Shown here piece after piece: positions 22,939-32,491 of a stretch of DNA of 64,000 bases. The number at the start of each line of letters is the position of its first letter. Within the stretch, counting starts at the first letter, position 1. Under the pieces are notes generated by a model. The model made no database searches and was not told the DNA's origin. It saw only the letters and a list, made by a program, of their open reading frames with translations. Origin of the DNA: Rubrivivax sp. (GTDB taxonomy: Bacteria > Pseudomonadota > Gammaproteobacteria > Burkholderiales > Burkholderiaceae_C); contig JADCGP010000008.1 of assembly GCA_020248915.1 (NCBI GenBank), forward strand, positions 310,001 through 374,000, given 5' to 3'. Position numbers and translations under genes: made by a program.

Positions 22939-25602
22939 TTGCACCGACGCAGCCAGAAGCCCCTGACTCGTGCCGACCCGGCGGCCAAGGCCTGGCACGC
23001 CGAGCCGGCCGCGGCGGCGCTCGCCGCATTCGGCAGTTCGCCGGCCGGCCTGGACACCGCCGAGGCGAGGCGGCGCCTGGAGCGCCACGGCCCGAACGCG
23101 CTTCCCGAGGGCAGGCGGCGCTCTGCGCTGCGCATGGTCGCCGACCAGTTCGCCGACTTCATGATCGCGGTGCTGGTTGCCGCGGCCGTGGTCTCGGGCA
23201 TCGTCGGCGAACCCTCCGACACGATCGCCATCTTCGTGATCGTGCTGCTCAACGCCGCGATCGGCTTCGTTCAGGAGTGGCGCGCCGAGCGCGCCATGGC
23301 GGCCTTGCGCCTGATGGCCGCGCCGACGGCACGGGTGCGGCGCGACGGTGCCGTCGCCACGCTGCCGGCCGACCAGCTCGTGCCGGGCGACATCGTGCTG
23401 CTGGAGGCGGGCAACGTGGTGCCGGCGGACCTGCGTCTGCTCGAGGCGGCGCAGCTGCGCTGCGCCGAGGCGGCGCTGACCGGCGAGGCGCATCCGGTGG
23501 ACAAGGGCGCCGAGGCCGTGCCCGATGCCCTGACCGGTGGCCGGCTGCCGCTGGGCGACCGGGCGAGCATGGGCTGGAAGGGGACCCTGGTGGCGCAGGG
23601 CCGAGGTGTCGGCCTCGTCGTCGCGACCGGCCTCGACACCGAACTCGGTCGCATCGCCCGCCTGCTCGAGGGTGCGGAGGAGGTGAAGACGCCGCTGCAG
23701 AAGCGGCTGGCGCGCTTCGGCGCCCGGCTCGCGTGGGCCGTGCTCGGCGTCTGCGCCATCGTCTTCCTCGCCGGCCTGCTGCGCGGCGAGCCGCCGGCGC
23801 TGATGTTCCTGACGGCGGTGAGCCTGGCCGTTGCCGCCATCCCGGAGGCGCTGCCCGCGGTGGTGGCGATCTCGCTCGCCCTCGGTGCGGCCAGGATGGT
23901 GAAGCAGAACGCCCTCGTCCGTCGCCTCCCCGCGGTGGAGACGCTCGGTTCGATCACCTTCGTCTGCTCCGACAAGACCGGCACGCTGACGCAGAACCGC
24001 ATGCACGCGGAAGCCACCTGGACCGGCGCTCCCGGCGATCAGGGCGACGAGCCCTGGCCGAGCCTGCTGCGAGCGCTCGCGGTCGTCAACGACGCCGACG
24101 CCGGCGCCGATGGCCAACCCGTCGGCGACCCGACCGAGGTGGCGCTGGTGGAGGCCGTGCGCGAACGCGGCGCCGATGTCCGGGCCCTGCGCGGCCGCTG
24201 GCCCCGGCGCGGCGAGTTCCCGTTCGACTCCGGGCGCAAGCGCATGTCCACGCTGCACGCGCTCGGTGACGGCTGGCTGGTCTGCGTCAAGGGGGCACCC
24301 GAGGCGGTCCTGCAGCGCTGCCCGTGGCAGCTCACCGCCCGCGGCCCGGTGCCGTTCGATCCCGCCGGGGCCCTGGCGGAGGCCGAGCGGATGGCGGCGC
24401 GCGGGCTGCGCGTGATCGCGTTCGCCGAGCGGTGCGCGGCGCAGCGGCCCGGCGGGGCCGAGGACGCCGAGCGCGACCTCGCCTTCCTCGGCCTCGTCGG
24501 GCTGATGGATCCGCCCCGCGAAGAAGCGGCGGCCGCGGTGGCAGAGTGCCGGGCCGCGGGCATCCGGCCGGTGATGATCACCGGCGACCACCCCGCCACG
24601 GCGCGCGCGATCGCCGAGCGCCTGGGCATCCTGGACCGCGGGGGACGCGTCGTCACCGGCAGCGAACTCGCGACGCTGTCCGACGCGGCGCTCGCGGAGC
24701 AGGTGGCCGGGATCCGCGTCTACGCGCGGGTGGACCCGGAGCAGAAGATCCGCATCGTGCGGGCCCTGCAGGCCCGCGGCGAGTTCGCGGCGATGACCGG
24801 CGACGGGGTCAACGACGCGCCGGCGCTGAAGGCCGCCGACATCGGCGTGGCGATGGGCCGCGGCGGCACCGACGTCGCGCGCGAGGCGTCGCACATGGTC
24901 CTGCTGGACGACAACTTCGCCACCATCGTGCACGCCGTGCGCGAGGGCCGCCGCATCTTCGACAACATCCGCAAGTTCATCAAGTACACGATGACCAGCA
25001 ACGCCGGCGAGATCTGGGTGATCTTCCTCGCGCCGTTCCTCGGCCTGCCGATCCCGCTGCTGCCGATCCACATCCTGTGGATCAACCTGGTGACCGACGG
25101 GCTCCCGGGGCTCGCGCTGGCCGCCGAGCGCGGCGAGAGCAACCTGATGCAGCGCCCGCCGCGTCGACCGACCGAGAGCATCTTCGCGCACGGCATGTGG
25201 CAGCACATCGTCTGGGTCGGACTGCTGATGGCCGCGGTCTGCCTGGCGCTGCAGTCCTGGTCGCTGGACCGTGACGCCGGCCACTGGCAGACGATGGTCT
25301 TCACGGTGCTGTGTCTGTCGCAGCTGGGGCACGCGCTCGCCGTGCGCTCCGAGCGCGACTCGACGTTCCGGATCGGCCTCTGGTCCAACCCGGCGCTCAT
25401 GGCGGCGGTGGTGCTCACCTTCGGGCTGCAGATGGCCACGATCTACGTGCCCGTGCTGAACACCGTGTTCAAGACCGAGCCCCTCCCTCCCGGCGACCTG
25501 CTGCTGTGCCTGGCGGCCTCCGCGATCGTCTTCCTGGCCGTGGAGGCGGAGAAGTGGTGCGCGCGACGCGGCTGGATCTATCGCACGAGCACCGCGTCCT
25601 GA
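22939..25602 (+). CDS. P2A-type cation-transporting ATPase
   Basis: Membrane pump of the P2 (calcium/other cation) ATPase class. At 887 residues it has the N-terminal cation ATPase domain, paired membrane helices, and the actuator loop with TGEA at 181-184 where most relatives have TGES. PEALP in M4 is the ion site (PEGLP in SERCA). The phosphorylation site is CSDKTGTLT (Asp345), followed by MITGDHPATA and GDGVNDAPALKAADIG. The C-terminal helices close with IFLAVEAEKW. I chose TTG 22939 because GGAGGGAG sits 5 nt upstream; the in-frame ATG at 22882 lacks such a site. The transported ion is not determined. Confidence 0.9.
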   Translation: MHRRSQKPLTRADPAAKAWHAEPAAAALAAFGSSPAGLDTAEARRRLERHGPNALPEGRRRSALRMVADQFADFMIAVLVAAAVVSGIVGEPSDTIAIFVIVLLNAAIGFVQEWRAERAMAALRLMAAPTARVRRDGAVATLPADQLVPGDIVLLEAGNVVPADLRLLEAAQLRCAEAALTGEAHPVDKGAEAVPDALTGGRLPLGDRASMGWKGTLVAQGRGVGLVVATGLDTELGRIARLLEGAEEVKTPLQKRLARFGARLAWAVLGVCAIVFLAGLLRGEPPALMFLTAVSLAVAAIPEALPAVVAISLALGAARMVKQNALVRRLPAVETLGSITFVCSDKTGTLTQNRMHAEATWTGAPGDQGDEPWPSLLRALAVVNDADAGADGQPVGDPTEVALVEAVRERGADVRALRGRWPRRGEFPFDSGRKRMSTLHALGDGWLVCVKGAPEAVLQRCPWQLTARGPVPFDPAGALAEAERMAARGLRVIAFAERCAAQRPGGAEDAERDLAFLGLVGLMDPPREEAAAAVAECRAAGIRPVMITGDHPATARAIAERLGILDRGGRVVTGSELATLSDAALAEQVAGIRVYARVDPEQKIRIVRALQARGEFAAMTGDGVNDAPALKAADIGVAMGRGGTDVAREASHMVLLDDNFATIVHAVREGRRIFDNIRKFIKYTMTSNAGEIWVIFLAPFLGLPIPLLPIHILWINLVTDGLPGLALAAERGESNLMQRPPRRPTESIFAHGMWQHIVWVGLLMAAVCLALQSWSLDRDAGHWQTMVFTVLCLSQLGHALAVRSERDSTFRIGLWSNPALMAAVVLTFGLQMATIYVPVLNTVFKTEPLPPGDLLLCLAASAIVFLAVEAEKWCARRGWIYRTSTAS

Positions 25603-25645
25603 TGGAGCGGCCCGCCGCGTCCTGCGCGCCGCGACGCCGCCTCCT

Positions 25646-25927
25646 TCAGCGTGGCAGCCTGAGCTCCGCCTTCTCGAGCCACTGCCCGAGGGCAGCCAGC
25701 AGGTCGCGCTGGCTGACGGCGCAGCTCTCGTCGGTGAAGCCGGCCGCGCTCTCCAGGCGCAGCAGCAGGCCGTCGAGCACGGGACCGAAGGCCGGCGGCA
25801 GCGCCGCCAACAACGGCGGTGCGGCGGTGCGCGCGCTCGCGGCCAGCGCGTCCACGGGGAGCGTGCCGCCGGCGGCCTGCTCGTGCAGCGCCTGCAGCTG
25901 CGCGAGCGCGAGGGGGGCGTCGCCCAC
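25646..25927 (-). CDS. Small hypothetical protein downstream of lpdA
   Basis: A 93-residue helical protein read from GTG 25927, 14 nt after the lpdA stop, in the same direction. It has leucine/alanine-rich amphipathic segments (LALAQLQALHEQAAG, LDGLLLRLESAAGF) and ends in LAALGQWLEKAELRLPR. I do not recognise a family. No clear Shine-Dalgarno precedes the GTG. Position, strand and lack of shadow character support a real gene in the PDH operon, but this is tentative; a regulatory or accessory role there is only inference. Confidence 0.5.
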   Translation of the reverse strand: MGDAPLALAQLQALHEQAAGGTLPVDALAASARTAAPPLLAALPPAFGPVLDGLLLRLESAAGFTDESCAVSQRDLLAALGQWLEKAELRLPR

Positions 25928-25941
25928 GGCCGCGGCCGGCC

Positions 25942-27780
25942 TCAGCGCCGCGGCGGCGGCAGGTCGGTGCAGGTGCCGTGCGCCACCTCGGCCGCCATGC
26001 CGATGCTCTCGCCGAGCGTCGGGTGCGGGTGGATCGTCTTGCCGATGTCCACCTCGTCGGCCCCCATCTCGATGGCCAGCGCCACCTCGCCGATCATGTC
26101 GCCGGCGTGGGTGCCGACGATGCCGCCGCCGAGGATGCGGTTCGTCTTCTCGTCGAACAGCAGCTTGGTGAACCCCTCGTCGCGGCCGTTGGCGATGGCG
26201 CGGCCGCTGGCGGTCCAGGGGAACAGGCCCTTCCTGACGGCGATGCCCTTGGCCCTGGCCTCGTCCTCGGTGAGGCCGACCCAGGCCACCTCCGGGTCGG
26301 TGTAGGCCACGCTCGGGATCACCCGCGCGTCGAAGTGCGCACGGCGCAGCCGCTCGTCGCCGTTCGCGTCGCCGGCGGCCACCTCGGCGGCCACGTGGCC
26401 CTCGTGCACCGCCTTGTGCGCCAGCATCGGCTGGCCGACGACGTCGCCGATGGCGAAGATGTGCGGCACGTTGGTGCGCATCTGCACGTCCACCGGGATG
26501 AAGCCGCGATCGCCGACGGCGATGCCGGCCTTCTCGGCGCCGATCTTGCGGCCGTTCGGGCTGCGGCCGACGGCCTGAAGCACGAGGTCGTAGAGGCCTT
26601 CGCTCCGGGTGCCGTCGGCACCCTCGAAGAACACGCGGATGCCGTCGGCGGTGGCCTCGGCACCGGTGGTCCGGGTCTTCAGCATGATGCGGTCGAAGCG
26701 GCGGGCGTTCATCTTCTGCCAGACCTTGACGAGGTCGCGGTCGGCCCCCTGCATCAGGCCGTCGAGCATCTCGACGACGTCGAGCCTGGCGCCCAGCGTG
26801 CTGTAGACAGTGCCCATCTCCAGGCCAATGATGCCGCCGCCGACCACCAGCATCCTCGCGGGCAGCTGGCGCAGCTGCAGCGCGCCGGTGCTGTCGACGA
26901 TGCGCTCGTCGCGCGGGAAGAACGGCAGGTGCACCGCCTGCGAGCCCGCAGCGACGATGCAGCGGCCGAACTTCACCGTCTTCGTCGTGCCGGTCTTGGC
27001 CTGGCCGTCGCCGGCGGTCTCCTCGACAACGACGTGGTGCGGGTCGGCGAAGATGCCGTAGCCGCGCACCACCGTGACCTTGCGCATCTTGGCCATTGCC
27101 GCCAGCCCGCCGGTGAGCTTGCCGACGACCTTGTCCTTGTGCGCCAGCAACTTGCCCGCATCGACGCTCGGGCTGCCATAGGCGATGCCCAGGTCGGCGA
27201 AGTGCGCCACCTCGTCCATCACCGCGGCCACGTGCAGCAGCGCCTTGCTCGGGATGCAGCCGACGTTCAGGCAGACGCCGCCCAGCGTGGGGTAGCGCTC
27301 GACCAGCACCACCTTGAGACCCAGGTCGGCCGCGCGGAAGGCGGCCGAGTAGCCGCCCGGGCCGGCGCCGAGCACGAGCAGGTCGCACTCGAGGTCGACG
27401 ACGCCGGCGTGAACCGCGGCCACCGGGGCCGCCGCCGGACCGGGCGCAGGTGAGGCCGCAGGGGCCGGCGCCGGTACCGGTGCCGGCGCGGGAGCAGCGG
27501 CAGGTGCGGAGGCTGGTGCGACCTGCGGCGCGGACGCCGACTCGGCCTCGTCCAGCAGCAGCAGCACGCTGCCCTCGCGGACCTTGTCGCCCAGCGCGAC
27601 CTTCATCTCGCGGACGACGCCGGCGCGCGGGGACGGGATCTCCATCGAGGCCTTGTCGCTCTCCACCGTGACGAGGCTCTGCTCGGCGCGCACCGCGTCG
27701 CCGGGCTTGACCAGCAACTCGATGACGGCCACTTCCTCGAAGTCGCCGATGTCCGGCACCTTGATCTCGACGAGCGGCAT
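25942..27780 (-). CDS. lpdA: Dihydrolipoyl dehydrogenase (E3) with N-terminal lipoyl domain
   Basis: Re-oxidises dihydrolipoyl groups of the pyruvate dehydrogenase complex with NAD+. The 612-residue protein starts with a lipoyl domain (about 1-78, lipoyl-lysine Lys43 in ESDKASM) and a Pro/Ala linker (about 80-125). The FAD domain follows with [17 protein letters not shown] and the redox disulfide in [15 protein letters not shown]. The NAD domain and the C-terminal dimer domain with [10 protein letters not shown] complete it. E3 with its own lipoyl domain is known from Neisseria and Burkholderiales. It lies 54 nt after aceF in the same operon. Confidence 0.96.
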   Translation of the reverse strand: MPLVEIKVPDIGDFEEVAVIELLVKPGDAVRAEQSLVTVESDKASMEIPSPRAGVVREMKVALGDKVREGSVLLLLDEAESASAPQVAPASAPAAAPAPAPVPAPAPAASPAPGPAAAPVAAVHAGVVDLECDLLVLGAGPGGYSAAFRAADLGLKVVLVERYPTLGGVCLNVGCIPSKALLHVAAVMDEVAHFADLGIAYGSPSVDAGKLLAHKDKVVGKLTGGLAAMAKMRKVTVVRGYGIFADPHHVVVEETAGDGQAKTGTTKTVKFGRCIVAAGSQAVHLPFFPRDERIVDSTGALQLRQLPARMLVVGGGIIGLEMGTVYSTLGARLDVVEMLDGLMQGADRDLVKVWQKMNARRFDRIMLKTRTTGAEATADGIRVFFEGADGTRSEGLYDLVLQAVGRSPNGRKIGAEKAGIAVGDRGFIPVDVQMRTNVPHIFAIGDVVGQPMLAHKAVHEGHVAAEVAAGDANGDERLRRAHFDARVIPSVAYTDPEVAWVGLTEDEARAKGIAVRKGLFPWTASGRAIANGRDEGFTKLLFDEKTNRILGGGIVGTHAGDMIGEVALAIEMGADEVDIGKTIHPHPTLGESIGMAAEVAHGTCTDLPPPRR

Positions 27781-27834
27781 GCTCAGGCTCCCAGCTTCGA
27801 TGTCAGGACGGTCCGGCGGGGCATCGGGTGCCCG

Positions 27835-29550
27835 CTACAGCAGCACACGGCGGAAGTCCGCGAGCACGCCGCCCAGGTAGGCGTTGAAGCGCGCGGCGGC
27901 CGCGCCGTCGATGACGCGGTGGTCCCACGACAGCGACAGCGGCAGCACCAGGCGCGGCTCGAACGCCGTGCCGTTCCACTTCGGGCGCATCTCGCTGCGG
28001 CAGACGCCCAGGATCGCCACCTCGGGCGCGTTGATGATCGGCGTGAAGTAGGTGCCCCCGATGCCGCCCAGCGAGCTGATCGAGAAGCACCCGCCCTGCA
28101 TCTCGGCCGGTGCGAGCTTGCCCTCGCGGGCCTTGCCGGCGAGCTCGCTCATCTCCTTGCTGATCGCCAGGATGCCCTTGCGGTCGGCGTCGCGGATCAC
28201 CGGCACCACCAGGCCGTTGGGCGTGTCGGCAGCGAATCCGATGTGGAAGTACTGCTTCAGTACCAGCTGCTCGCCGTCGAGCGAGGCGTTGAACTCCGGG
28301 AACTTCTTCAGCGCCGCCACGCAGGCCTTGATCAGGAAGGCGAGCATCGTGACCTTGACGCCGCTCTTCTCGTTCTCCTTGTTCAGCTGGATGCGGAAGG
28401 TCTCGAGCTCGGTGATGTCGGCGTCGTCGTGGTTCGTGACGTGCGGGATCAGGACCCAGTTGCGGTGCAGGTTGGCGCCGCTGATCTTCTTGATGCGCGA
28501 CAGGTCCTTGCGCTCGACGGGGCCGAACTTGGTGAAATCGACCTGCGGCCAGGGCAGCAGGCCCGGCAGCGCGCCGCCCGCGGCGGCGGGAGCGCCCTTG
28601 GGGGCAGCGGCCTTCTGCGCGGCAGTCTGCACGCCGCCTGCCATCACCGCCTTGACGAAGCCCTGCACGTCGTCCTGGGTGATGCGGCCCTTCGGGCCGC
28701 TGCCCCGGACCTCTCCGAGCGGCACGCCGAGTTCGCGCGCCAGGCGCCGGATCGAAGGCGAGGCATGCGGCAGGCCGGTGTCCGCCGCGGCGGGCGCAGC
28801 CGCCGTCGCACCCGGAGCGGTCGTCGAAGGCGCGGGCGCGGGCGCGGGCGCCGGCGCCGACAGGGCCGGAGCCGGAGCAGGGGCCGGCGCCGCTGCAGCA
28901 GCGGCGGGTGCCGAGGAAGGCGCCGGCATCCCTCCGGCGGCCAGCAGCGTCAGGATCGCGCTGCCCTTGCCGACCTTGTCGCCGATCTTGACCGACAGCG
29001 ACTGCACCACGCCGGCGTGCGACGACGGGATTTCCATCGACGCCTTGTCGCTCTCCACCGTGATGAGGCTCTGGTCGACCTGCACGCGGTCGCCCGGCTG
29101 CACGAACAGCTCGATGACGGCAACCTCGTCGAAGTCGCCGATGTCGGGCACCACGACCTGGACCTGCTGCGGCGCCCCGGGCGCCACCGATGCGGGCGCC
29201 GCGGCGGGCGGCGCGACCGGTGCAGGCGCCGCGGCCGGTGCGACCAGGGACACGGCCGGGGGCGCGGCCGGCGATGTCGTCGCCGCCGGGCTGGCAGCCG
29301 CCGCCTGCGTGCCGTCGGACTCCAGCCGCAGCAGCACGGTGCCTTCCCGGACCTTGTCGCCCAGGCTCACCAACAGCTCGCGCACGACCCCGGCGTGCGA
29401 CGACGGGATCTCCATCGAGGCCTTGTCCGACTCCACGGTGACGAGCGACTGCTCGACCGCCACCCGGTCGCCGGCCTTGACCAGCACCTCGATCACCTGA
29501 ACTTCCTCGAAGTCGCCGATGTCCGGCACCTTCACTTCCACCAGCGCCAT
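27835..29550 (-). CDS. aceF: Pyruvate dehydrogenase E2, dihydrolipoyllysine acetyltransferase
   Basis: Forms the core of the PDH complex and transfers acetyl groups to CoA. The 571-residue protein has two lipoyl domains with lipoyl lysines Lys43 and Lys169, both in [13 protein letters not shown]. Long Ala/Pro linkers lead to the E1/E3-binding domain SPSIRRLARELGVPLGEV with GRITQDDVQGFV. The catalytic domain carries DHRVIDGAAAARF near the C terminus (active-site His and Asp). Two lipoyl domains plus one on LpdA give the complex three different lipoyl carriers. It lies between aceE and lpdA. Confidence 0.97.
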   Translation of the reverse strand: MALVEVKVPDIGDFEEVQVIEVLVKAGDRVAVEQSLVTVESDKASMEIPSSHAGVVRELLVSLGDKVREGTVLLRLESDGTQAAAASPAATTSPAAPPAVSLVAPAAAPAPVAPPAAAPASVAPGAPQQVQVVVPDIGDFDEVAVIELFVQPGDRVQVDQSLITVESDKASMEIPSSHAGVVQSLSVKIGDKVGKGSAILTLLAAGGMPAPSSAPAAAAAAPAPAPAPALSAPAPAPAPAPSTTAPGATAAAPAAADTGLPHASPSIRRLARELGVPLGEVRGSGPKGRITQDDVQGFVKAVMAGGVQTAAQKAAAPKGAPAAAGGALPGLLPWPQVDFTKFGPVERKDLSRIKKISGANLHRNWVLIPHVTNHDDADITELETFRIQLNKENEKSGVKVTMLAFLIKACVAALKKFPEFNASLDGEQLVLKQYFHIGFAADTPNGLVVPVIRDADRKGILAISKEMSELAGKAREGKLAPAEMQGGCFSISSLGGIGGTYFTPIINAPEVAILGVCRSEMRPKWNGTAFEPRLVLPLSLSWDHRVIDGAAAARFNAYLGGVLADFRRVLL

Positions 29551-29661
29551 GTCGCGGTCTCCGTCGTGTCTCGTGTGTGCATGGGGCGGCCGGGTCCGCC
29601 GGCCGCGTCCGGCCGCGCAGCACGCCCCGGCAGGAGCCGCGCACGCGGACGGGTCGTCACG

Positions 29662-32373
29662 TCAGGCATGCAGCGGGTTGACTCTCTCGGTGTCGATCCC
29701 GTAGCGCGTGATCGCCTCGGCCACCAGGCCCTTCGGGCTCGAACCCTCCTCGGCCAGCGCCTTCAGCGCCGCGACGACGATGTAGTGGCGGTTGATCTCG
29801 AAGTGCTCGCGCAGCCGGCTGCGGAAGTCGCTGCGGCCGAAGCCGTCGGTGCCCAGCACCTTGTAGATGCGCCCCTTGGGCACGTAGGCCCGGATCTGGT
29901 CGGGGTAGTTCTTCATGTAGTCGGTGCTGGCCACCACCGGGCCGACGTGCGGCGCAAGCTGCTGCGTGACGAAGGGCACGCGCGGCTCGGACAGCGGGTG
30001 CAGCAGGTTCCAGCGCTCGCAGTCCTGCCCGTCGCGGGCCAGCTCGTTGAAGCTCGGGCAGCTCCAGACGTTGGCCGAGACGCCCCAGTCCTGCTCCAGC
30101 AGCTTCTGCGCCGCCAGGCTCTCGCGCAGGATCGACCCGCTGCCCAGCAGGTTCACCCGCGGCGTGCCGGCGGCGCCCGGGGCCAGCAGGTACATGCCGC
30201 GGACGATCTGCTCCTCGGTGCCCGCGGCAAGGCCCAGCATCGGGTAGTTCTCGTTGAGCAGCGTCAGGTAGTAGAAGACGTTGTCCTGCTTCTCCACCAT
30301 CCGGCGCAGGCCGTGGTGCAGGATCACCGCCACCTCGTGCGCGAAGCTGGGGTCGTAGCTGATGCAGTTGGGGATCGTGCCGGCCAGGATGTGGCTGTGG
30401 CCGTCCTCGTGCTGCAGGCCCTCGCCGTTGAGCGTCGTGCGGCCCGAGGTGCCGCCGAGCAGGAAGCCGCGCGCCTGCATGTCGCCGGCCGCCCAGGCCA
30501 GGTCGCCGATGCGCTGGAACCCGAACATCGAGTAGTAGATGTAGAACGGGATCATGATGCGGTTGTTCGTCGAGTACGACGTCGCCGCGGCGATCCAGCT
30601 GCTCATGCCGCCGGCCTCGTTGATGCCCTCCTGCAGGATCTGGCCGGCCTTGTCCTCGCGGTAGTACATGACCTGGTCCTTGTCGACCGGCGTGTACTTC
30701 TGGCCCTCGGGGTTGTAGATGCCGATCTGCCGGAACAGGCCCTCCATGCCGAAGGTGCGCGCCTCGTCGACCAGGATCGGCACGACGCGCGGCCCGAGGG
30801 CCTGGTCGCGCAGCAGCTGCGTCAGGAAGCGCACGTAGGCCTGGGTCGTGCTGATCTCGCGGCCCTCGGCCGTCGGCTCGAGCACGCTGCGGAAGGTCTC
30901 GAGCGCGGGCACGGTGAAGCTCTCGTCGGCACGCGCGCGCCGGCTCGGCAGGTAGCCGCCGAGCGCGCGCCGGCGCTCGTGCAGGTACTTCATCTCGGGC
31001 GTGTCGTCGGCCGGCTTGTAGAACGGGATCTTCGGCAGCTCGGCGTCGGGGATCGGGATGTTGAAGCGGTCGCGGATGTAGCGCAGGTCGTCGTCGCCGA
31101 GCTTCTTGGCCTGGTGGGCGGTGTTCTTGCCCTCGCCGGCCTTGCCCATGCCCCAGCCCTTGACGGTCTTGACCAGCAGCACCGTGGGCTGGCCGGCGTG
31201 GGCGTTGGCACGATGGAAGGCCGCGTACACCTTGGCCGCGTCGTGGCCGCCGCGGCGCAGGTTCCAGATGTCGGCGTCGGTCATCCGCGCCACCAGCTCC
31301 AGCGTGCGCGGGTCGCGGCCGAAGAAGTGCTTGCGGACGAAGGCACCGTCGTTGGCTTTGAACGCCTGGTAGTCGCCGTCCACGACGTCCATCATCAGGC
31401 GCCGCAGCGCGCCTTCCTTGTCGCGCGCGAGCAGCGGGTCCCAGTTCGAGCCCCAGATCAGCTTGATGACGTTCCAGCCGGCGCCGCGGAAGTCGCCCTC
31501 GAGCTCCTGGATGATCTTGCCGTTGCCGCGCACCGGGCCGTCCAGCCGCTGCAGGTTGCAGTTGATGACGAAGACCAGGTTGTCCAGCTTCTCCCGCGCC
31601 GCCAGGCCGATCGCGCCCAGGCTCTCGGGCTCGTCCATCTCGCCGTCGCCACAGAACACCCAGACCTTGCGCCGGCTGGTGTCAGCAATGCCGCGCGCGT
31701 GCAGGTACTTGAGGAAGCGGGCCTGGTAGATCGCCATGATCGGCCCCAGCCCCATGCTGACGGTGGGGAACTGCCAGAACCCGGGCATCAGCTTCGGATG
31801 CGGGTAGCTCGACAGCCCCTTGCCGCCCACCTCCTGCCGGAAATGCAGCAGCCGCTCCTCGGTCAGGCGGCCCTCCATGAAGGCACGCGCGTAGACGCCG
31901 GGTGCGCTGTGGCCCTGGATGTAGAGCAGGTCGCCGCCGTGCCCCGGGCTCTCGGCATGCCAGAAATGGTTGAAGCCGGCGGCGAACATGTGGGCCACGC
32001 TCGCGAAGCTCGAGATGTGGCCGCCCAGGTCGCCGCCGTCCTCGGGGTTGAGCCGGTTGGCCTTGACCACCATGGCCATCGCGTTCCAGCGCATGTAGGC
32101 GCGCAGCCGGCCTTCGAGCTCGAGGTTCCCCGGGCTGTGCTCCTCGTCCTCCGGGCGGATCGTGTTGACGTAGTCGGTGTTCGCCGAGAACGGCATGTCG
32201 ATGCCGTCCTGCCGCGCGTGCTCCAGCAGCCTCTCGAGCAGGTAGTGCGCACGCTGCGGGCCCTCGGCGCCGATCACCGCGGAGAGCGCGTCGAGCCACT
32301 CGCGGGTCTCCTGGGCGTCGGCGTCGCGCGGGCCGGGCGCACCGGCATGCAGGTTCTGGGGCACTGCGGACAC
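29662..32373 (-). CDS. aceE: Pyruvate dehydrogenase E1 (homodimeric)
   Basis: Thiamine diphosphate enzyme that decarboxylates pyruvate and acetylates the lipoyl arm of E2. The 903-residue protein is the single-chain gammaproteobacterial-type E1. The ThDP motif starts GDGEMDEPESLGAIG and ends about 30 residues later at NCNLQRLDG. The start is GTG 32373 (VSAVPQNLH), with AGGAGAG 5 nt upstream; the frame is open for another 176 codons but has no ribosome site. It is the first gene of aceE-aceF-lpdA, divergent from a histidine kinase gene. Confidence 0.97.
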   Translation of the reverse strand: MSAVPQNLHAGAPGPRDADAQETREWLDALSAVIGAEGPQRAHYLLERLLEHARQDGIDMPFSANTDYVNTIRPEDEEHSPGNLELEGRLRAYMRWNAMAMVVKANRLNPEDGGDLGGHISSFASVAHMFAAGFNHFWHAESPGHGGDLLYIQGHSAPGVYARAFMEGRLTEERLLHFRQEVGGKGLSSYPHPKLMPGFWQFPTVSMGLGPIMAIYQARFLKYLHARGIADTSRRKVWVFCGDGEMDEPESLGAIGLAAREKLDNLVFVINCNLQRLDGPVRGNGKIIQELEGDFRGAGWNVIKLIWGSNWDPLLARDKEGALRRLMMDVVDGDYQAFKANDGAFVRKHFFGRDPRTLELVARMTDADIWNLRRGGHDAAKVYAAFHRANAHAGQPTVLLVKTVKGWGMGKAGEGKNTAHQAKKLGDDDLRYIRDRFNIPIPDAELPKIPFYKPADDTPEMKYLHERRRALGGYLPSRRARADESFTVPALETFRSVLEPTAEGREISTTQAYVRFLTQLLRDQALGPRVVPILVDEARTFGMEGLFRQIGIYNPEGQKYTPVDKDQVMYYREDKAGQILQEGINEAGGMSSWIAAATSYSTNNRIMIPFYIYYSMFGFQRIGDLAWAAGDMQARGFLLGGTSGRTTLNGEGLQHEDGHSHILAGTIPNCISYDPSFAHEVAVILHHGLRRMVEKQDNVFYYLTLLNENYPMLGLAAGTEEQIVRGMYLLAPGAAGTPRVNLLGSGSILRESLAAQKLLEQDWGVSANVWSCPSFNELARDGQDCERWNLLHPLSEPRVPFVTQQLAPHVGPVVASTDYMKNYPDQIRAYVPKGRIYKVLGTDGFGRSDFRSRLREHFEINRHYIVVAALKALAEEGSSPKGLVAEAITRYGIDTERVNPLHA

Positions 32374-32491
32374 GGGGTCTCTCCTGTGGGCGAACGGGTT
32401 CTTAGGTATGCGAGGCGCTACGCTAGCAGCGCCGGCGAGAGTTTCGCACGCTTCCCTCAGAATTCCAAATCGTGCTTGGTGATTTCTTAAT
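32374..32491. promoter_or_regulatory. Divergent control region aceE / histidine kinase
   Basis: This 118-nt gap holds two dyads: GGCGCT (32414-32419) with AGCGCC (32428-32433), and CCAA (32465-32468) with TTGG (32476-32479) inside a longer AT-rich symmetric stretch. A weak minus-strand promoter TTGGAA-N17-GAAACT overlaps the second dyad. No PdhR-type TTGGT-N3-ACCAA box is seen. Confidence 0.35.

Noticed and set aside
20917..25332. Very long open minus-strand frame opposite glgX, malQ and the ATPase gene
   Set aside because: It is an antisense shadow produced by high third-position GC in the real plus-strand genes; no ribosome site and no recognisable domain.
32461..32484. PdhR operator upstream of aceE
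   Set aside because: The dyad is CCAA-N7-TTGG, the reverse order of the PdhR consensus TTGGT-N3-ACCAA.
27919..32490. Very long open plus-strand frame opposite aceE and aceF
   Set aside because: Antisense shadow of the PDH genes, whose domains and active sites are all on the minus strand.
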